A stretch of DNA of 29,429 bases from positions 1 through 29,429 of the forward strand of contig JAPKMW010000123.1 of NCBI GenBank assembly GCA_026645575.1, in the 5' to 3' direction. Below, in pieces: positions 7,704 through 15,099 of the stretch. The stretch's first letter is position 1; every line of letters begins with the position of its first letter. The notes below the pieces were generated by a model. That model was not told the origin of the DNA. It searched no databases and worked only from the letters and a program-made list of their open reading frames with translations. The position numbers were made by a program, and so were the translations under genes. This DNA comes from Caldilineaceae bacterium. GTDB lineage: Bacteria; Chloroflexota; Anaerolineae; Caldilineales; Caldilineaceae.

Positions 7704-9146
7704 CTACCGACGTTGTACAAGTGGCATAAATAACTGTTCGGCTGGTGTTGGCCCTGGGGTTAGTACCACCGTTGGCGTGGGGGTAACCGTGGGCGTGGGT
7801 GGATTGCCGGTCGGCGTGGCTGTCGGGTTGACGCCGGCTTCCACTCGCCAGACATGGACGATGGTTTCGCCATTGGGGCCGCCATCCCGTTCGGCTCCAT
7901 AGATCAAGTTGCGGGCTGCGTCATAGGTTACGTCGCTCAGGTCGCCGCAGGTCGGTTCAAAGAGTTCATTGGCCGGACGATGGATCGTGTAGGGCAAAAC
8001 TTGCCAAGGTTGTTTTGTGCCGGCAATGACGGCCAGCAGATCCGCCGGGTCATAGAAGAGCATTTGCGCCTCATAGGGCGCCGCCACCCACCCCTTATCG
8101 GGGACGCAAGTCGAAGCCGGGCACTCATCTCCCGGCGTACCATAACAATTGTCACCCAAGCCCTTACGTCCCATGATCACGATGGCGCTCTTGCCGCCGC
8201 CTTCCAACCAGACGCCGCCGCCCCACTCATCCGCCGCACGATAACCAGGATAGTGACATTGGGCCGGATTCTCAATACAGTCGGTCACGGTCGGGTAGTA
8301 GAGCAAGGCCAGCGCCGCCAGGTTCTGGCCACTGGTGGGTGGATTGCCGTCGAGCCAGGGCGCGGTGGCGTAAATGGTCGGCCCTTGTGCGCCGCCAACC
8401 GCGCCGGCGGGGCGGGCATTGCCGGCCAGCAGCCACTTGCCGCCCAGATGTTGATTGGCAAAAGCCACCGGCGCCTTGAAGAGATAGTTGGTGGTCTTGG
8501 CATTATGGAAGAGTTCATTTTCCCGCGGGCCGATATGCCAGACGCCTTGCGCGTCGCTGAAGTCGCGGTTGCTCCAGCCCAGGGAATCCTGGTTACGCGC
8601 CGCCGCATTATACCAATCGCGCAGGTTCCAGGCGATCTTGTCCACATTGTCCAAATAGGCTAACCCCGCCACCTCGACATATTCACAATCGGGTTCGGCG
8701 GTGCAATTGTCGCGCCAGCCGCCGGTAATGTCGGCTAAGGGCTGTAAAACGGCGGCGCGGGGCAGCGCCTCAAAATCTTTGGTAATGACTGGCGCTGGAA
8801 TGGTGATCTCGCCGACCAGCCGATCGGGGTTTAGCCCTGCGGCAAAGAGCGAACCGGGATAGCCATCATTCGGTCCGCCAGGGTCGCCGCCCGGATAGTA
8901 GGCCAGGGCGTGACCGCTGTAGGCCCACTTGTCGCCGACGGGATAGGCAAAGGCGCCCTCATAGCGCAGGTCGGTGGGTTGTATCCGTTGCAATTGGTCA
9001 GTCTGCAGTTGGTCAGTGTGATGCGCTCCCTGGGGTGGGGGCGAGGCGGCGGTTGTACCCCAAATGCCCACCAGCAGTAACAAGGTGAGCGCCAACATCC
9101 AGGCGAGCCGCCATTCGGTTTGTGTCAAGTTGCATCGTGGGTGCAT
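7704..9146 (-). CDS. Secreted protein of unknown function with Pro/Thr linker and LFMPLVQRR tail
   Basis: This 480-aa exported protein is one I cannot assign to a named family. ATG at 9146 follows GGAGG with 10-nt spacing; a TTG at 9152 is an alternative. A hydrophobic segment at about 14-33 (LAWMLALTLLLLVGIW) is the signal peptide. The body is rich in Gly, Trp and Tyr with several Cys pairs (DNCTAEPDCEY, DNCYGTPGDECPASTC), consistent with a disulfide-stabilised extracellular domain, perhaps a beta-propeller. A low-complexity linker PTATPTGNPPTPTVTPTP follows, then the C-terminal LFMPLVQRR. The linker plus short conserved tail layout suggests a surface sorting signal. It converges on the adhesin, which carries a related tail, so both may be exported and handled by the same machinery. 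Confidence 0.8.
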   Translation of the reverse strand: MHPRCNLTQTEWRLAWMLALTLLLLVGIWGTTAASPPPQGAHHTDQLQTDQLQRIQPTDLRYEGAFAYPVGDKWAYSGHALAYYPGGDPGGPNDGYPGSLFAAGLNPDRLVGEITIPAPVITKDFEALPRAAVLQPLADITGGWRDNCTAEPDCEYVEVAGLAYLDNVDKIAWNLRDWYNAAARNQDSLGWSNRDFSDAQGVWHIGPRENELFHNAKTTNYLFKAPVAFANQHLGGKWLLAGNARPAGAVGGAQGPTIYATAPWLDGNPPTSGQNLAALALLYYPTVTDCIENPAQCHYPGYRAADEWGGGVWLEGGGKSAIVIMGRKGLGDNCYGTPGDECPASTCVPDKGWVAAPYEAQMLFYDPADLLAVIAGTKQPWQVLPYTIHRPANELFEPTCGDLSDVTYDAARNLIYGAERDGGPNGETIVHVWRVEAGVNPTATPTGNPPTPTVTPTPTVVLTPGPTPAEQLFMPLVQRR

Positions 9147-9202
9147 GGTCAAGTAACCTCCGTAGCGTGACCTGATGATTCATGATTCGTAATGACTCAG
9201 TC

Positions 9203-9270
9203 CGCTCCTAGCCGCACCCCCGCGGGTGTTCCCGGCGACCCATTCGCCGGTCACGCACTGGCTAGGAGCG
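9203..9270. repeat. Inverted repeat upstream of the minus-strand secreted protein
   Basis: CGCTCCTAGCC at 9203-9213 is the exact reverse complement of 9260-9270. An inner smaller stem CCGGCGA/TCGCCGG (9232-9238 and 9244-9250) lies inside the loop. The element sits just upstream of the minus-strand gene start. The reading frame through it (9192-9434) is low-complexity and not believed to be a gene. Confidence 0.7.
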
Positions 9271-9358
9271 GGGTAGCTACCGTAATTTGTGAAATGATCA
9301 GCGCTGCGGCACAAATCACGTCGCACGGTCAGGATATCTACTTCTTCGGCATAGCCTT

Positions 9359-9393
9359 ACGTAGATTGAATTTATGTAGATTAAATTATTGTA
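9359..9393. repeat. AT-rich imperfect tandem repeat
   Basis: Two copies of roughly (T/C)GTAGATT(G/A)AATT(T/A) stand side by side, followed by a third partial GTAG. They form the AT-rich core of the 9153-9571 intergenic region, which otherwise has no gene. Confidence 0.6.
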
Positions 9394-9462
9394 GTATATC
9401 ATGCTCTCCTTGTAATTGTACTATAATTGCTTGATTGAAATACGAGGAATGACTTAGTGACT

Positions 9463-9491
9463 TTGACAATTCTTCCAAATGCTATTATATT
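9463..9491 (+). promoter_or_regulatory. Consensus sigma70-type promoter for the 81-aa gene
   Basis: TTGACA (9463-9468) and TATATT (9486-9491) are separated by exactly 17 bp. A start near 9498 gives a leader of about 74 nt containing the 18-bp direct repeat. This is the best -35/-10 pair in the window. Confidence 0.75.
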
Positions 9492-9527
9492 TATTGCATT
9501 AGTTCCCTACGGTTATCCTTAAACTTT

Positions 9528-9563
9528 CCTGGAAAGAAAGCAGAGCCTGGAAAGAAAGCAGAG
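9528..9563. repeat. 18-bp direct repeat in the leader of the 81-aa gene
   Basis: CCTGGAAAGAAAGCAGAG occurs twice back to back (9528-9545, 9546-9563). The second copy runs straight into the GAGGAGGAAAG ribosome-binding region of the next gene, so the repeat duplicates purine-rich leader sequence. Confidence 0.9.
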
Positions 9564-9571
9564 GAGGAAAG

Positions 9572-9817
9572 ATGTTATTTCTTTTTAGACGCCGCCATCG
9601 TGAATGGAAACTAAAGTATACCTTTATGTATCAAAATCGCGAGGTGCAAGAATCTGATCGCTTTTTGACGCGTGAGGAAGCGGAAGAGCGCTTTCGTGCT
9701 ATGAGCGAGTATCATAACAAGCGACAACAACCAATCCTGCGGGCCAAATTAACTGGCCCAAAGGGGTTTCAAAAAGATCTTACGCCAATGATCGCTCTCC
9801 ATTCGGTCCAAGCCTAG
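9572..9817 (+). CDS. Small basic hypothetical protein (81 aa)
   Basis: I do not recognise this family. The 81-aa product is soluble and charged, begins with a short aromatic/basic stretch (MLFLFRRRHREWK), and has an acidic-basic helix centre (LTREEAEERFRAM). A very strong AGGAGG-type site lies 5-8 nt before the ATG and a consensus promoter lies upstream, so expression is well supported. It is the first gene of the forward run leading to the CopC genes, but the 61-bp gap and different character give no firm functional link. Confidence 0.7.
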   Translation: MLFLFRRRHREWKLKYTFMYQNREVQESDRFLTREEAEERFRAMSEYHNKRQQPILRAKLTGPKGFQKDLTPMIALHSVQA

Positions 9818-9878
9818 TCTTAAATTGTCGGCGCTGCGGCAAATTCACAAAATTGGCTTTCTATGCTAGAGTAAGGGC

Positions 9879-10424
9879 ATGAGACGATCTGCGTGCTTGC
9901 CCAGAAACGCCCAAAGCCATTTGTCCAGCGCGTTGCCGATTGGACAGCAGCTTTTATTGCTCTTCTATGTCGCGCTCTTTGCTCTCCTCTTGCCCTTTAT
10001 CTGCTGGGGTGCTTTGGCTGAACCAGGGCACCCCCATCGCACACCTCATTTTGTCTTTGCTGATCCGATGCTGGTCAAAGCATGGCCGCTTGATGAATCC
10101 ACCACTGATTCGACCATAACTTCGGCGGCAACCACCCATCGCTTTCATACTGAAAAACAGGGTAAACCAGGGCGTGGCGCTTCACTGGCTGTTGCAGAGG
10201 CCATCCACCTAGCGATGCGCTGCCATCTCACGCCAACGGATAATCATGTTCGCGGACGCGCAACACCGACCCTGTTGCTTTTTTCCATTTTATTGTTGCT
10301 CTTGACCGCCGCTCCGGCCTTTCACCAACCAGAACATCTCGATTTTGTCCATTGGGTGCGCCCACCGTTACCCAAGCTATATGTTTGCGCTGTACCCCTG
10401 CCGCCGCCACGCCTGTCGTTCTAA
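9879..10424 (+). CDS. Hypothetical membrane protein with two transmembrane segments
   Basis: This 181-aa product is not recognised. A basic N-terminus precedes a long hydrophobic segment at about 26-46 (LLLLFYVALFALLLPFICW). A loop of about 90 residues follows, then a second hydrophobic segment near 130-147 (LLLFSILLLLLTAAPAF). The tail has His and Trp (HQPEHLDFVHWV). The layout resembles small membrane proteins found next to copper genes, but this is impression only. The start is supported only by a weak GTAAGGGC immediately before ATG. Coding status is likely, given the low stop density and TM pattern, yet not certain. Confidence 0.5.
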   Translation: MRRSACLPRNAQSHLSSALPIGQQLLLLFYVALFALLLPFICWGALAEPGHPHRTPHFVFADPMLVKAWPLDESTTDSTITSAATTHRFHTEKQGKPGRGASLAVAEAIHLAMRCHLTPTDNHVRGRATPTLLLFSILLLLLTAAPAFHQPEHLDFVHWVRPPLPKLYVCAVPLPPPRLSF

Positions 10425-10764
10425 CCTCATCGCTGCCTACTTTATTTGCATACTTGCGCTGCCGAAACCGTTGCTGACCAACGGTGCTTCGTGCATTGCA
10501 TCTATTCCTACCCCAGCGGCATGACAGCTTATGCCCTGGTCGGCCTTTACCAATTTTTATACCCACGAGCGCCAGGAAGTCACACTTTTTACACGGGTAA
10601 TGGGTTGCTTCCTGTGCTGCTGGGGGTAATCATTCAGACCCCTCCCGCGCCCCAAGGGCACCCGCGCCCCTGATAAGGGAGGGAACGGTTCCTCCCCACG
10701 CTGGGGGAGGCTAGGAGGGGTGAATGGTTACTGCCCATGAGCATATGAGGAAAGAAAGACAAGG
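10425..10764. other. 340-bp intergenic region with GC-rich hairpin
   Basis: No convincing gene is seen. CCTCCCC at 10691 pairs with GGGGAGG ending at 10710, a strong hairpin without a following T-run. A wider pair, ATTCAGACCCCTCC near 10633 and GGAGGGGTGAAT near 10714, brackets it, so the region looks like a small palindromic intergenic repeat or a transcriptional attenuator before the His-ladder gene. Confidence 0.5.
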
Positions 10765-10770
10765 ATGATC

Positions 10771-11760
10771 ATGAAACAACTCCTGTTACTGTCCGCACTG
10801 CTCCTGAGTGCTTTGTTCTTTGGGCTGCGTCCGCCATACTTGGCGGCTGCGCCCTTTGTTGCAACCACGCCAACCGCCACCCCAGCCGAAGAGCCGAGCA
10901 GCGTAGCCATCACGGCCACAACAACCATGACTAGCGGAGCCGCCGTCCCCACCCTGGTCGATCTGCAAGCGCAGATCACAGCCTTGCAAACCCAGGTTGA
11001 TGAACTGGCGACTACGCACGCTGCCAATCATGCTGCCGACCTCAACCAGGTGACAACTGCCGTCTACCTGCTCGATAACGCCGGGTTGCATGATCTGGAT
11101 GTGCGGCTGAATGAAGAAGGCGTGATCGAGGCGGGGGATAGCGGTCGCGTGGCGCGGGTCAGCCGTCTACTGGCTTCTGTCGCCTGGCCGGAACCGCTGG
11201 CAACGGAGATTGTCACCCTGACCACTGCCCTGGCCGACCTGACCACGGCGCTGGAAAACGACGATCTGGACGCCGCTGCCCCATTGGCCACGCTGGTGCA
11301 TGAAGTGCAACATGATTTTTCGCACGCCGTGGAGCATTGGGCTGAAGAAGCGCACGCACCAGCCCATGACGCTGGGCAAGCGTTCCGTGTCACCAGCGCC
11401 GTCTACCTGCTCGACACCGCCGGGTTGCATGACCTGGATGTGCGCCTCAATGAAGAAGGCGTGATCGAGGCGGGGGATAGCGGTCGCGTGGCGCGGGTGG
11501 CGCGGCTGCTGGGGACGGTCGATTGGCCGGAGCCGCTGGCGACCGAGGTTGTCACCTTGACCACTGTTCTGACCGATCTGGCAACCGCACTGGAAAACGA
11601 TGATCTGACGACCGCCGCGCCGTTGGCAACCCAGGTTCACGAAGTGCAACACGACTTTTCCCACGCCGCCGAACATTGGCTGGGGGAAATGAGCGGCCAG
11701 CACGACGAGGGGGCCGATCACGCCGAGGAAGAAGAGAAAGCGGCGGACGGGCATAAATAG
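10771..11760 (+). CDS. Secreted duplicated-domain protein with His-ladder helices (putative metal binding)
   Basis: This 329-aa exported protein is one I cannot place in a family. ATG at 10771 is preferred because AAGGA lies 5 nt upstream; the ATG at 10765 overlaps that site. Residues 1-24 are a signal peptide (LLLLSALLLSALFFG), followed by a Thr/Pro linker and a short heptad-like helix (LQAQITALQTQVDEL, about 70-85). Two near-identical domains of 113 aa then start at residues 94 and 207. Each ends with VHEVQHDFSHA(V/A)EHW, placing His at i, i+4, i+8 and i+12 on one helix face, an arrangement suited to metal or heme binding. The C-terminus is acidic and His-containing. It directly precedes copC and copC-copD genes, so a periplasmic copper-binding role is inferred, not proven. 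Confidence 0.85.
   Translation: MKQLLLLSALLLSALFFGLRPPYLAAAPFVATTPTATPAEEPSSVAITATTTMTSGAAVPTLVDLQAQITALQTQVDELATTHAANHAADLNQVTTAVYLLDNAGLHDLDVRLNEEGVIEAGDSGRVARVSRLLASVAWPEPLATEIVTLTTALADLTTALENDDLDAAAPLATLVHEVQHDFSHAVEHWAEEAHAPAHDAGQAFRVTSAVYLLDTAGLHDLDVRLNEEGVIEAGDSGRVARVARLLGTVDWPEPLATEVVTLTTVLTDLATALENDDLTTAAPLATQVHEVQHDFSHAAEHWLGEMSGQHDEGADHAEEEEKAADGHK
11050..11679. repeat. 339-bp in-frame domain duplication
   Basis: Unit one (11050-11388) and unit two (11389 to about 11679) encode the same domain. The stretch around 11096-11160 is almost unchanged at the DNA level in the copy around 11435-11499, while other parts have drifted. This indicates a fairly recent tandem duplication or ongoing gene conversion. 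Confidence 0.9.
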
Positions 11761-11940
11761 GGGCGCGGTACACTACAGCGGCACCCAGATTTCCCGGGGT
11801 GGGAACCGATTTTTGCCTGTATGGATGATCGGTTGTGGTTCAATGATGGCCACCGTGATCGAAAAGCGCTGATTGCAGGCGCTTTCGTCGTGGCACGGGC
11901 AATCCGTTCCCACCCAAATCCGCTGTAGTGTTTACCCGCG
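11760..11940. repeat. Structured inverted-repeat element between the His-ladder gene and copC
   Basis: ACACTACAGCGG (11770-11781) is the exact reverse complement of 11920-11931. Flanking GGGCGCGGT/ACCCGCG and inner GTGGGAAC/GTTCCCAC words also pair. An inner stem CGAAAAGCGC/GCGCTTTCG sits at the centre. The left arm begins within the TAG stop codon of the preceding gene. It could be a miniature mobile element, a long terminator-like hairpin or a structured leader of copC. Confidence 0.7.
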
Positions 11941-11964
11941 CTACGACGCTTCAGGAGGCTACGC

Positions 11965-12567
11965 TTGACGACGATACGAACGCTGTTCTATTGCGCTGTA
12001 CTCGGACTACTCCTCTGGTTGGCAGGCCAGGCGCCAAGTCGGTCGGCCCTGGCCCACGCCGATCTGGACCGTTCCGATCCCGCCGCCGATGCGGTGTTGA
12101 CCACCGCGCCGACCCAAGTGCAACTCTGGTTCACCCAGGAACTCTTTCGGCGGCAGGGGCAGAATTTCATTGAAGTCTACGCCGCTGACGGCAGCCGCCA
12201 GGATCAAGGAGAGGCCGTGATCAACGACGATGACCGCACCTTGTTGACCGTGGCGCTGCCACCGGACTTGCCGCCGGGGGTCTACACTGTGCGCTGGCAA
12301 GCCCTTTCTGCCGAAGATGGGCATGACAGCAGCGGCGAGTTCACCTTTACGGTCGGCACGGTTGGCGCCGGCGCGACGACGACAACGCCAACCGCGGCGC
12401 CGCCCACCGCCACGCCAGCGCCGGTCGCCACGCCAACGGTCGCCCCCAGCGCCATGCCAGCGCCGGCCACGCCAACAGGGTTTTCCTGTTTTGGTATCCC
12501 GGTGGCGTCGTTCCTGGCCGGTGGCCTGTTGTGGGCAAGTCGCCGTCGCTCCTCAATTGTCCCGTAG
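11965..12567 (+). CDS. CopC-domain periplasmic copper protein with C-terminal membrane anchor
   Basis: This 200-aa exported protein has a CopC beta-barrel. The start is TTG at 11965, set by a perfect AGGAGG 6 nt upstream. A signal peptide ends at about residue 30 (SALA), leaving His31 as the mature N-terminus. His31 with D118-x-H120 (AEDGH) reproduces the Cu(II) ligand set known for CopC (N-terminal His, Asp, His). After the domain comes a Pro/Ala/Thr-rich linker (about 135-170), then a hydrophobic segment and a terminal RRRSS, so the protein should be tethered to the membrane outer face. Most CopC proteins are soluble; the anchor is unusual. It stands 117 bp before the CopC-CopD fusion and probably works with it in copper binding or uptake. 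Confidence 0.85.
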   Translation: MTTIRTLFYCAVLGLLLWLAGQAPSRSALAHADLDRSDPAADAVLTTAPTQVQLWFTQELFRRQGQNFIEVYAADGSRQDQGEAVINDDDRTLLTVALPPDLPPGVYTVRWQALSAEDGHDSSGEFTFTVGTVGAGATTTTPTAAPPTATPAPVATPTVAPSAMPAPATPTGFSCFGIPVASFLAGGLLWASRRRSSIVP

Positions 12568-12630
12568 GGACGGCTGAGTTTAGGGACAGAAACGCATATT
12601 TCACCCTAAATTCAGTCGTCCCTATGGGAC
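12559..12630. terminator. 27-bp hairpin overlapping the end of copC
   Basis: Arms 12559-12585 and 12604-12630 pair over 27 positions; the three non-identical positions are all G.U-compatible in RNA. The left arm contains the TAG stop of copC (TCCCGTAGGGACGG). No U-run follows, so it may be a transcript-stabilising or attenuating hairpin, or a dispersed palindromic repeat. Confidence 0.65.
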
Positions 12631-12684
12631 GGGGGCCTAGCTGCGCTTCCCTTCAACCGATGAGTTACCATTGGGAAAGAGACT

Positions 12685-14787
12685 ATGGAGAACGTTGTAC
12701 AAAGGTGTAGATGGCTTGCCCTGAGCCTCTGTTGGCTCCTGCTTTGGCTGCTCTGGTGGCTGCCGGTGCAGGCGCACGCGTTGTTGGTGCGTTCGTTGCC
12801 GGCGGCGGGGGCGGAACTGACGATCCCGCCGGCCACGGTAGAACTCTGGTTCAGCGAGCCGTTGGAAGCGGCCTTTAGCGATGCGTATTTGGTCGATGCC
12901 GCGGGCAATGAGCTGGGGCGGGGCGCGTCCACCGTCGATGGCGCCGACCCGCACCACCTGACCTTGACGTTGGCCCCGACCACGACCGTGCCGCCGGGCA
13001 TCTACACCGTTCTCTACCGCACCCTCTCGCAGGCCGACGGCCATGAGTGGCTCGGCTCCTTTCCGCTGACGGTGCTGAACCCCGACGGTAGCCGCCCAAC
13101 CGTCGACCCGACCACGCTGGCGACCAGTGACGGCACGCAACAAGGCGACCTGCCGGCCCCGCTCAAAGCGGCGAGTCGCTGGTTTTCGCTCATGGGCGCC
13201 ATGCTGTTGACCGGGGTGATCGCCTTTCAACAACTGGTCGTTGGGCGACAAAGCGCCAGTACCGAAGCGACAGCCACTGCCACCGCCGACCTGTTGACGG
13301 GGCTGGACCGCATGGCGCGTCTGCTGCTGGTGGTGGGGATCGGCGCCGTCTTTATTGGCGGCTGGCTCCAGGTGCTGGGACAGATGACGCTGCTGGCGGC
13401 GCCGGCGCCTTCGACAGGCTCAGGCGCCGGCGCTGTCAGTGGGGCAGCGTTAAATCTCTACTTTCAGACCCGCGCCGGGCGTTTCCTGGTGGCGCGCCAA
13501 CTGCTGGCCGCCGGCTTGTTGTTTCTGACCATTGTCGCCGCCGGTCTACCAGAAAAGGGGCGAGGGCTGGTGCGCTGGGGGATGCTCTTGCTCAGTGTGG
13601 GTTTGCTGGCGACCTTTGCCTTGGGTAGCCATGCCGCGGCGGTGGCGGGGAGCGGCTGGGCGATCCTGGGCGATTTTGTTCACCTTGTGGCCGCCGCGCT
13701 CTGGCTGGGGGGCTTGCTGGCGCTGGCGGCGCTGCTCTGGCAGTGGGTTCAACAACCGGCGGTGGAGTTGCTGTTGCTGCGCCGGATCGTGCGCCGCTTT
13801 TCGTTGCTGGCGACACTGGCGGTCTTTGTCTTGGTTGTGACCGGGCTGTTTAGTACCTTGGTGCAACTGCCCACCCTGGCCGACCTCTGGCGCACGACCT
13901 ACGGGCAACTGCTGCTGCTCAAGGTGTTGCTGGTTCTCGTCGCGTTGGGGCTGGCCTGGTTCAACCACCGCTTTGTGCGCTCGGCATCTTCCGGGAAGGG
14001 TGAACCCGCTGACGGGATTGACGCGACCAACCTTCCCGGAAGATCGTCGCCCCAGCCGGCAATACTTCCGGAAACCAGCGCTGCCGATCACCTGGGGGCA
14101 ACCGCACCCGTGACGGCGCCATCCGCATCTTCCGGGAAGGTTAAACCCGTCGATCCGCGCCCAGAGGTCCCCCGCGATACCACCCTGCCCGGAAGATTAC
14201 CGACCGCCTATCGCGCCTTTGCCCGGCAAGTCTGGCGCGAAGCCGGCGTTGCCGGGGGCATTATGATCGTCGTCGCCCTGTTGGTACAAACACCAGTGCC
14301 GCCCCCCGCCACCCTGCCACCCGCTACCCGCCTCTTTGAAACCATCCTGCGCGCCGACGACCTGACCATTCACCTGCAAATTTCACCCAACCAGGTGGGG
14401 GACAACCGCTACATCACCCACCTCTACCATGCCGACGGTTCGCCGATTGGCGACGTGCAACTGGTGCGGCTCAATTTTACCCACCAAATCGCCGCGCTCG
14501 GTCAGGCATCCCTGGATCTGGTGGCTCAAGGCGGCGACTTCTTTGCCGCGTCCGGCGCCTACCAAAATCGCGCCGGGCCGTGGGATCTGGCGATCTATGT
14601 ACGGCGGCGGGGGCTGGATGACCTGTTGACGACAACGACGGTTGACTTGCCGCCACCGGTCGCAACCGTGCGCAACCCGTGGCAGAATCCGATTGCCACC
14701 CTACCCACCGGTGTAGTGGCCGGGAGCATGGTGGCCGCGCTGCTGTTGCTGCCGGTGATCGGGTGGTGGCGTAGGGACGCGGATTGA
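12685..14787 (+). CDS. CopC-CopD fusion protein, copper transport (YcnJ-like)
   Basis: This 700-aa membrane protein is probably involved in copper import or periplasmic copper handling. After a signal peptide (1-30), His31 starts a CopC domain with D118-x-H120 (QADGH), matching the neighbouring CopC position for position. The CopD membrane domain spans about 165-435 with some seven helices and conserved-looking GSHAAAV and DFVHLVAAALWLGG, whose His are candidate copper ligands. A disordered linker (about 433-505) contains two palindromic insertions. A further helix (VAGGIMIVVALLV), a YtkA-like beta domain (about 555-655) and a last helix with WWRRDAD follow. The ATG at 12685 has only a weak AAGAGA site. 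Fusions of this kind are known in Gram-positives and Chloroflexota. Tentatively coordinated with the His-ladder gene and copC. Confidence 0.9.
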   Translation: MENVVQRCRWLALSLCWLLLWLLWWLPVQAHALLVRSLPAAGAELTIPPATVELWFSEPLEAAFSDAYLVDAAGNELGRGASTVDGADPHHLTLTLAPTTTVPPGIYTVLYRTLSQADGHEWLGSFPLTVLNPDGSRPTVDPTTLATSDGTQQGDLPAPLKAASRWFSLMGAMLLTGVIAFQQLVVGRQSASTEATATATADLLTGLDRMARLLLVVGIGAVFIGGWLQVLGQMTLLAAPAPSTGSGAGAVSGAALNLYFQTRAGRFLVARQLLAAGLLFLTIVAAGLPEKGRGLVRWGMLLLSVGLLATFALGSHAAAVAGSGWAILGDFVHLVAAALWLGGLLALAALLWQWVQQPAVELLLLRRIVRRFSLLATLAVFVLVVTGLFSTLVQLPTLADLWRTTYGQLLLLKVLLVLVALGLAWFNHRFVRSASSGKGEPADGIDATNLPGRSSPQPAILPETSAADHLGATAPVTAPSASSGKVKPVDPRPEVPRDTTLPGRLPTAYRAFARQVWREAGVAGGIMIVVALLVQTPVPPPATLPPATRLFETILRADDLTIHLQISPNQVGDNRYITHLYHADGSPIGDVQLVRLNFTHQIAALGQASLDLVAQGGDFFAASGAYQNRAGPWDLAIYVRRRGLDDLLTTTTVDLPPPVATVRNPWQNPIATLPTGVVAGSMVAALLLLPVIGWWRRDAD
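13986..14197. repeat. Two in-frame palindromic elements in the CopCD linker
   Basis: ATCTTCCGGGAAGG (13986-13999) pairs perfectly with 14031-14044. The same arm recurs at 14127-14140 and pairs with 14184-14197 with one mismatch. Each element starts with SSGK(G/V)(E/K)P and ends with LPGR at the protein level. A related ACTTCCGGAAA lies between them. Both keep the reading frame. Confidence 0.9.
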
Positions 14788-14848
14788 GGCGACGCGGATT
14801 GTTGACCGCCGCCCCAACCATCCGCGCGACCCTGAATCCGCGCCCCTA
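14772..14848. terminator. Nested palindrome overlapping the end of the CopC-CopD gene
   Basis: Outer arms TAGGGACGCGGATT (14772-14785) and 14835-14848 pair with one mismatch. Inner arms near 14792-14804 and 14815-14827 repeat the same GCGGATTG-type word. The left arm runs into the TGA stop of the gene. The remainder of the gap to 15099 shows no gene; TTGACC/GGTCAA at 14964-14982 is a small dyad. Confidence 0.65.
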
Positions 14849-15099
14849 GCCCAGTGCCAGTCGCGCCCAGCTCTGCCGGCGCCTGCAACGAGTGGCCCGC
14901 ACTACTTGCTTATGCTCTTGCCTCGGAAAAAAAACTCGCCCCACTGACTAAAAAGTGAATAGGTTGACCCTTCTTTGGTCAAAAACCGGCTAGGGAATGG
15001 TCTGGCAACTGGCCTACCCCCGGCGCTATCATTCTCTACAGCAACGGCCACCAACAAGGCCGCTAAAAACAAAGTTTCACAAGAACAAGGAGAATGATA

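Noticed and set aside
7854..8663. 269-codon forward frame inside the 480-aa secreted protein
   Set aside because: Antisense shadow of a gene with signal peptide, Cys pattern and ribosome-binding site; no site precedes the forward frame.
9192..9434. 80-codon forward frame in the intergenic region
   Set aside because: Runs through an inverted repeat and AT-rich repeats, has no ribosome-binding site and no protein-like composition.
10446..10673. 75-codon forward frame before the His-ladder gene
   Set aside because: No ribosome-binding site, mixed composition, ends in a GC-rich palindromic region.
10691..10710. GC-rich hairpin as a rho-independent terminator
   Set aside because: Stem is strong but no T-run follows on either strand, so it is listed only as intergenic structure.
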